A model generated the notes under the pieces. That model was not told the DNA's origin. It searched no databases and saw nothing but the letters and a program-made list of their open reading frames with translations. Positions 60,457 to 64,000 of a DNA stretch of 64,000 bases are shown here, piece after piece. A program made the translations under genes and the position numbers. Source of the stretch: Bacillus_BD oryzisoli_A. Lineage in GTDB: Bacteria; Bacillota; Bacilli; Bacillales; Cytobacillaceae. Numbering within the stretch: position 1 is the stretch's first letter; each line of letters begins with the position of its first letter. The stretch lies in assembly GCF_043641075.1 (NCBI RefSeq), contig NZ_JBHZRC010000001.1:1488001-1552000 (forward strand), read 5' to 3'.

Positions 60457-61176
60457 ATGTCAGGGATTATGACGGCAATTGCTTATTTATTAAAGGAAAT
60501 TGTCTTTCTCGTCTCCTATGTTAAAAATAACGCCTTTCCTCAACCACTGTCTGCGGCTGATGAAAGGAAGTATCTGCAGCTAATGGCAGACGGTGATTCA
60601 AATGCCCGTAATATCTTGATAGAGCATAATCTAAGATTAGTTGCCCATATAGTTAAGAAATTTGAGAATACAGGTGAGGATGCTGAGGATTTAATTTCTA
60701 TTGGTACGATCGGGTTAATTAAAGCCATTGAAAGCTACTCAGATGGAAAAGGTACAAAGCTTGCAACCTATGCAGCCAGATGTATTGAAAATGAAATTCT
60801 AATGCATTTGCGGGCTTTAAAGAAGACAAAAAAAGATGTCTCTCTCCATGACCCTATTGGACAGGATAAGGAAGGAAATGAAATATCTTTAATCGATGTC
60901 CTGAAATCAGAATCAGAAGATGTGATTGATACGATCCAATTAAATATGGAGCTTGAAAAAGTAAAAGAATATATTGATGTGTTAGATAATCGTGAAAAGG
61001 AAGTCATCGTCGGCCGTTTTGGTCTTGACTTACAAAAGGAAAAAACACAGCGGGAAATTGCGAAGGAACTCGGTATCTCAAGAAGCTACGTCTCCAGAAT
61101 TGAAAAAAGAGCACTCATGAAGATGTTCCATGAGTTCTACCGTGCTGAAAAAGAAAAACGAAAGAGAATGGAATAG
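60457..61176 (+). CDS. sigK: Sporulation sigma factor SigK, uninterrupted
   Basis: Late mother-cell sigma factor of 239 residues. The N-terminal pro-sequence of about 20 residues is hydrophobic (MTAIAYLLKEIVFLVSYVKN) and would be removed by SpoIVFB. Region 2 (HNLRLVAHIVKKFENTGEDA near 55, and YAARCIENEILMHLR) and region 4 (TQREIAKELGISRSYVSRIE near 205) are complete. The reading frame is continuous; there is no skin-type insertion splitting it as in B. subtilis. A GGAGGTGG ribosome binding site precedes the ATG. An SpoIIID-dependent sigma-E promoter would be expected. Confidence 0.96.
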   Translation: MSGIMTAIAYLLKEIVFLVSYVKNNAFPQPLSAADERKYLQLMADGDSNARNILIEHNLRLVAHIVKKFENTGEDAEDLISIGTIGLIKAIESYSDGKGTKLATYAARCIENEILMHLRALKKTKKDVSLHDPIGQDKEGNEISLIDVLKSESEDVIDTIQLNMELEKVKEYIDVLDNREKEVIVGRFGLDLQKEKTQREIAKELGISRSYVSRIEKRALMKMFHEFYRAEKEKRKRME

Positions 61177-61207
61177 GCATTAACCCTGTCAGGTTAACGC
61201 CTTTTTC
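61176..61207 (+). terminator. Terminator after sigK
   Basis: GGC..TTAACC pairs with GGTTAA.CGCC and is followed by TTTTT, directly after the sigK stop. Confidence 0.8.
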
Positions 61208-61209
61208 AC

Positions 61210-61287
61210 CTAATCTACACTAACTTCTGCAGAAATAATACACCCGATTGCACCAACAATAATAAAAGACATGACCATAATAAACAT
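61210..61287 (-). CDS. Putative 25-residue membrane peptide
   Basis: A 25-codon frame, MFIMVMSFIIVGAIGCIISA then EVSVD, with AGGGGTG six bases before the ATG. It is one hydrophobic helix with a single internal Gly/Cys and an acidic tail. It lies between the sigK terminator and the yrhC region and has no recognised relative by eye. Such peptides in Bacilli include small membrane regulators and type I toxins; nothing here distinguishes these. Chance occurrence cannot be excluded. Confidence 0.4.
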   Translation of the reverse strand: MFIMVMSFIIVGAIGCIISAEVSVD

Positions 61288-61410
61288 TTCACACACCCCT
61301 GATAGTAAGTTTGTATAGTTTGAATTTACCATATTTAAAATCATTTAAAGAGCTGTGAATGTGAAAGTTTCGTTACATTTTGGAAGCCCTTACAAAAAGA
61401 AAAAGTGCAA

Positions 61411-61440
61411 AGCGCCTGACCATTGGCTAGGCGCTTATTG
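61411..61440 (-). repeat. Short relic of the GCGCCT repeat
   Basis: AGCGCCT and AGGCGCT form a stem around GACCATTGGCT; the minus-strand flank is CTTTGCACTTTTTC. It resembles the outermost stem of the 127-bp repeat family. Confidence 0.5.
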
Positions 61441-61442
61441 TA

Positions 61443-61473
61443 CAAAAAAAATACGTCCAATACATTGGACGTT
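61443..61473 (-). terminator. Terminator after yrhC
   Basis: ACGTCCAAT-GT-ATTGGACGT is followed by ATTTTTTTT on the minus strand, just beyond the yrhC stop. Confidence 0.85.
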
Positions 61474-61476
61474 ACT

Positions 61477-61734
61477 TTACTTTTTTATTAAAAAATCCTG
61501 CCCTTCTTCTGTTTCAAGAAGTTTTTTATAATAGCTTTTAGATCGCATTAAGAAAAAAACGGCACCGACAAGGAAAACTGTCGTTATGATCATCATCATA
61601 ATGACTTCCACTTGACTTTTGTCTATAGTTGGTAATAAAACACCTAAATAAAAGAAAGCACTGATTGCAAGCATAACCTTTGCGTACTGCTTAAAATCAA
61701 CCATTTTCTCATAATATTCCTTCGCTTGATGCAT
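61477..61734 (-). CDS. yrhC: YrhC family membrane protein
   Basis: An 85-residue protein with a short polar N-terminus, two membrane helices (about 21-37 and 44-63) and a charged tail. It fits the YrhC-like family, whose gene in B. subtilis follows mtnN-yrhA-yrhB. Here it stands downstream of mtnN without yrhA or yrhB. Function is unknown. The family call rests on recalled resemblance and on neighbourhood. Confidence 0.7.
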   Translation of the reverse strand: MHQAKEYYEKMVDFKQYAKVMLAISAFFYLGVLLPTIDKSQVEVIMMMIITTVFLVGAVFFLMRSKSYYKKLLETEEGQDFLIKK

Positions 61735-61839
61735 GTCATCACCTGCTTTGTCAGCATTATCAGAATGAAGTTCTCATTCTCGTTATCTACTAAATTACTT
61801 TAACATATAATGAAACGGAACAGATGATGTAAATATTAG

Positions 61840-61886
61840 AAATAACAAAGGAGACTGTAGTTTAAACTAGTCTCCTTTGTTATTTA
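61840..61886 (-). terminator. Terminator after mtnN
   Basis: AAATAACAAAGGAGACT pairs perfectly with AGTCTCCTTTGTTATTT, a 17-base stem, with A/T-rich ends on both strands. Confidence 0.85.
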
Positions 61887-61893
61887 AATAAAA

Positions 61894-62595
61894 TTAACGA
61901 TTTTTTAATAGATTTACCATTCTTATTACGAGACTGGCTGAATTCAATGCGGCCTTTTCTAAAAATTGATCAAATGAAATATTGGATTCCTTACCAGCAA
62001 TATCTGACAAGGAACGGATGACTACGAAGGGTACACCAAATTGATGTGCTACCTGCGCAATTGCGGCTGCTTCCATTTCCACAGCCTTTAAATCATTGAA
62101 CTTTTCACGTACAAATTCTACACGGACAGGATCATTCATAAAGGAATCACCTGTTGCAATTAGGCCCTGGGCGGTTTGAATGCCACTGATTTCCTTTGCA
62201 CCTTCCTGCGCGACCTTTATCAGCTCCGCATCTGCTGCAAAAGCAGCTGGCAGCTGCGGCACTTGACCGTATTCATAGCCAAAAATGGTGACATCGACGT
62301 CATGATGACGTACCTCCGTTGAAATAACAAGATCCCCAATATTTAAATTTGGATCATATCCACCTGCAGATCCTGTATTTATCACATAGTCCGGTTTATA
62401 TTTTTTAAGTAAAATAGTCGTTGACATGGCTGCATTAACTTTCCCTATCCCTGAACGAAGTAATACAACCTCAACTCCGTCCATAATACCGAAAGTAAAT
62501 TCTGATCCCGCAATCACTTCAACCTTTTGGCCTTCTATTTTATCCCTCAGGATTGTTACTTCTTCTTCCATTGCTCCAATAATGGCTACTTTCAT
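61894..62595 (-). CDS. mtnN: 5'-methylthioadenosine/S-adenosylhomocysteine nucleosidase
   Basis: Nucleosidase of 233 residues that cleaves methylthioadenosine and S-adenosylhomocysteine in the methionine salvage and activated-methyl cycles. Family signatures are VAIIGAMEEEVTIL at the N-terminus (general-base Glu), SGIGKVNAAMSTTILL near 69, INTGSAGGYDPNL near 93 and KAVEMEAAAIAQVA near 170. The catalytic Asp lies in RSLSDIAGKESN near 195. In B. subtilis the gene heads a methionine-to-cysteine operon; here it is followed only by yrhC, with a terminator in between. Confidence 0.95.
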   Translation of the reverse strand: MKVAIIGAMEEEVTILRDKIEGQKVEVIAGSEFTFGIMDGVEVVLLRSGIGKVNAAMSTTILLKKYKPDYVINTGSAGGYDPNLNIGDLVISTEVRHHDVDVTIFGYEYGQVPQLPAAFAADAELIKVAQEGAKEISGIQTAQGLIATGDSFMNDPVRVEFVREKFNDLKAVEMEAAAIAQVAHQFGVPFVVIRSLSDIAGKESNISFDQFLEKAALNSASLVIRMVNLLKNR

Positions 62596-62667
62596 GCATT
62601 AATACCTCTTTCATATCTTTATTAGTCGGAGTATCCTTATCTTACGACACATTATTCCATTCTTAAA

Positions 62668-62695
62668 AGTATACAGTAAATTTATTTGTTTTCAA
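62668..62695 (-). promoter_or_regulatory. Sigma-A promoter of mtnN
   Basis: TTGAAA (62695-62690) and TATACT (62673-62668) are separated by 16 bases, about 75 bases before the mtnN start. Confidence 0.6.
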
Positions 62696-62796
62696 AACAT
62701 ATATCTAAACCACATACTATAAACGAATAAAGTGTAGTATAATTTTATTTTTGAATAATACATACAATAAATACATAGAAGAAAGGGAGTCAAAAG

Positions 62797-63006
62797 ATGA
62801 ATTTTCAACTTGATTTCATTGAGGACAAGGTAGAATTTTATGAAGCCCATGATATAAAAACACTTGAGAAAAAAATAAATGCTCAAATAGAAGTGAATAA
62901 AGCTATTTTACTAAAGGTTCATTCGGTTTCACATCAGATGCATGTGGATGAAAATGGCAGAACTCTATACTCTGCTGTAGTCCATTTTAAAGCAAATAAA
63001 ATGTAA
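62797..63006 (+). CDS. yrzA: DUF2536 family protein YrzA
   Basis: Small cytosolic protein of 69 residues. The sequence IEDKVEFYEAHDIKTLEKKI and HSVSHQMHVDENGRTLYSAV is typical of the DUF2536 family, known in B. subtilis as YrzA. GAAAGGGAG precedes the ATG. Function is unknown. Confidence 0.85.
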   Translation: MNFQLDFIEDKVEFYEAHDIKTLEKKINAQIEVNKAILLKVHSVSHQMHVDENGRTLYSAVVHFKANKM

Positions 63007-63035
63007 TGTACGTTGCCAGAAAGGTTAGATAAAGT

Positions 63036-64000
63036 ATGGCCCATAACCCTTTTCATACAAGCTTTAATCATTTAGACGAACTTGCGGATTATGTCAGTAA
63101 AGTACTCCATTGCCCCATTACGATTGAAGATGCCAATCATAATCTTCTCTCCTACAGCACTCATGACCTTAGAACGGATAGTGTTAGAACTTCAACAATC
63201 ATGCAGCGGAGAGTGCCAGAAAAGGTTATCAATCAATTATGGAAGGAAGGAACTATTCCCTTATTATTATCTAGTCGTGAACCCATACGAGTGAAATCAA
63301 TGGATGAGATTGGTTTAAGAGACCGATTAGCCGTGTCAATTTGGAAAAAAGATGAAGTGCTTGGGTTTATCTGGGCAATAGAAGGAGAGAAACCTTTCGA
63401 GGATAAAGACTTACTGATTCTTAATCAAGCTGCAGATGCAACGAAGAATATTCTCCTCAAGATGCATAATCGAAAAAATATGAGAGAAGAGCGTTACCAA
63501 GAATTTTTTTGGAGGCTATTAACAAGTCATTTCCCGTCAAATGACAATATTATCGAGAAGTTTCATTCCCTTCAATTGGTTCCGCCTTCCCTATTTGCTA
63601 TTGTCATCTTTCAATTTTCAAAAGATATATTAGCAGAAGACGAGAAGAAAATCATTTATCTCTTAACAACGAGGCAGGAGCCAAAAATTTTACTTTATAC
63701 CTTTGATCACTCTCAGCTACTATTGCTGACTTCACTGCATGAATCCGACCATCCACAGCAAAAGCTAAACAAACTCTGTGAATGGTTCCCTGAAATAATG
63801 AAGGAACGATATTCGGTTGAATCCATAATCCCAAGCTGCAGTGGATTATATAATGACTTTATGAAGGTTGAAAAGGCGTATCAGCAGGCGTTAACGGTCC
63901 TGACCATTAAAGATAAATTCCCATCTGAGGTCAAACATATTCATAGTTATCAAGAACTAGGGATTTTCAAATATCTTGATTTACTACGTGACAAGGTACT
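63036..64000 (+). CDS. PucR-type transcriptional regulator, N-terminal part
   Basis: An open frame starts at ATG 63036 and runs off the right edge, giving 321 codons without a stop. The protein begins MAHNPFHTSFNHLDELADYV. A GAF-like sensing region occupies about 1-150 (ITIEDANHNLLSYSTHDLRT, then LLLSSREPIRVKSMDEIGLR, then KDEVLGFIWAIEGEKPFEDK). The central part resembles the CdaR/PucR GGDEF-like region, and the visible end (KVEKAYQQALTVLTIKDKF, then YQELGIFKYLDLLRDK) is the sequence that precedes the C-terminal helix-turn-helix of PucR family activators such as AdeR or PucR. The DNA-binding domain is outside the window. The target is not evident. Confidence 0.8.
   Translation, partial: MAHNPFHTSFNHLDELADYVSKVLHCPITIEDANHNLLSYSTHDLRTDSVRTSTIMQRRVPEKVINQLWKEGTIPLLLSSREPIRVKSMDEIGLRDRLAVSIWKKDEVLGFIWAIEGEKPFEDKDLLILNQAADATKNILLKMHNRKNMREERYQEFFWRLLTSHFPSNDNIIEKFHSLQLVPPSLFAIVIFQFSKDILAEDEKKIIYLLTTRQEPKILLYTFDHSQLLLLTSLHESDHPQQKLNKLCEWFPEIMKERYSVESIIPSCSGLYNDFMKVEKAYQQALTVLTIKDKFPSEVKHIHSYQELGIFKYLDLLRDKV

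Noticed and set aside
60457..61176. Frameshift or split in sigK
   Set aside because: The frame is continuous with all conserved regions and the pro-sequence.
1..64000. Prophage, restriction, toxin-antitoxin or other defence island
   Set aside because: Apart from the single small putative peptide, every sizeable frame is assigned to a conserved chromosomal gene. No integrase, transposase or defence-family gene was recognised.

Overview
This is a 64 kb piece of core chromosome from an endospore-forming, competence-gene-carrying member of the Bacillaceae. The base composition is AT-rich. The gene order follows the yqe-yqf region of Bacillus subtilis almost gene for gene, and sporulation genes (sigK, gpr, spoIIP, yqfC, yqfD, sda) and comE genes are present. 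I see no prophage, insertion sequence with a transposase, CRISPR array, tRNA or rRNA gene. Nearly every gene is a recognisable housekeeping gene. The unusual content lies in gene remnants, odd start codons, regulatory sites and structured intergenic repeats.

Layout, mostly transcribed on the minus strand. 1-2.4 kb: end of a small unknown gene, then a zinc uptake operon znuC-znuB-zur with its own promoter and a likely Zur operator. 2.5-9.5 kb: yqfT, nfo, cshB, yqfQ, ispH, NIF3 protein, trmK, cccA. 9.7-16.5 kb: acyl-CoA dehydrogenase, a membrane protein, rpoD and dnaG, a decayed yqxD, the yqfL regulator and ccpN. 16.7-22.7 kb: glyS-glyQ behind a T-box, recO, yqzL, era, a miniature cdd remnant, dgkA. 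22.6-31.2 kb: ybeY, pgpH, phoH, yqfD, yqfC, a yqfB-position gene, floA, a short nfeD, yqeY, rpsU. 31.4-43.1 kb: mtaB, rsmE, prmA, dnaJ, dnaK, grpE, hrcA (heat-shock operon under CIRCE), hemW, lepA. 43.2-52.9 kb: yqxA, spoIIP, gpr, rpsT (+), holA, yqzM (+), comEC, comEB, comEA, comER (+). 53.1-58.2 kb: a methyltransferase, rsfS, yqeK, nadD, yhbY, aroE, yqeH, yqeG. 58.6-64 kb: sda (+), psd, pssA (+), an uninterrupted sigK (+), yrhC, mtnN, a DUF2536 gene (+) and the start of a PucR-type regulator (+).

The genes group into functional blocks: zinc homeostasis; replication and transcription initiation (dnaG-rpoD, holA, sda); ribosome assembly and translation (era, ybeY, yqeH, rsfS, yhbY, lepA, prmA, rsmE, mtaB, trmK, rpsU, rpsT, glyQS); protein folding (hrcA operon); DNA uptake (comE); sporulation; and phospholipid synthesis (psd, pssA). 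Two neighbours expected from B. subtilis have been lost in place: cytidine deaminase has collapsed to a 32-codon fusion of its two ends in front of era, and yqxD survives only as a short fragment carrying its DADxCPVK motif. Two genes appear to begin with non-standard codons (nadD with CTG, ccpN with ATA). A family of about 120-127 bp elements, with stems that covary between copies, sits between gpr and spoIIP (in tandem) and inside the hrcA operon. A different 130-bp element lies between dnaK and dnaJ.
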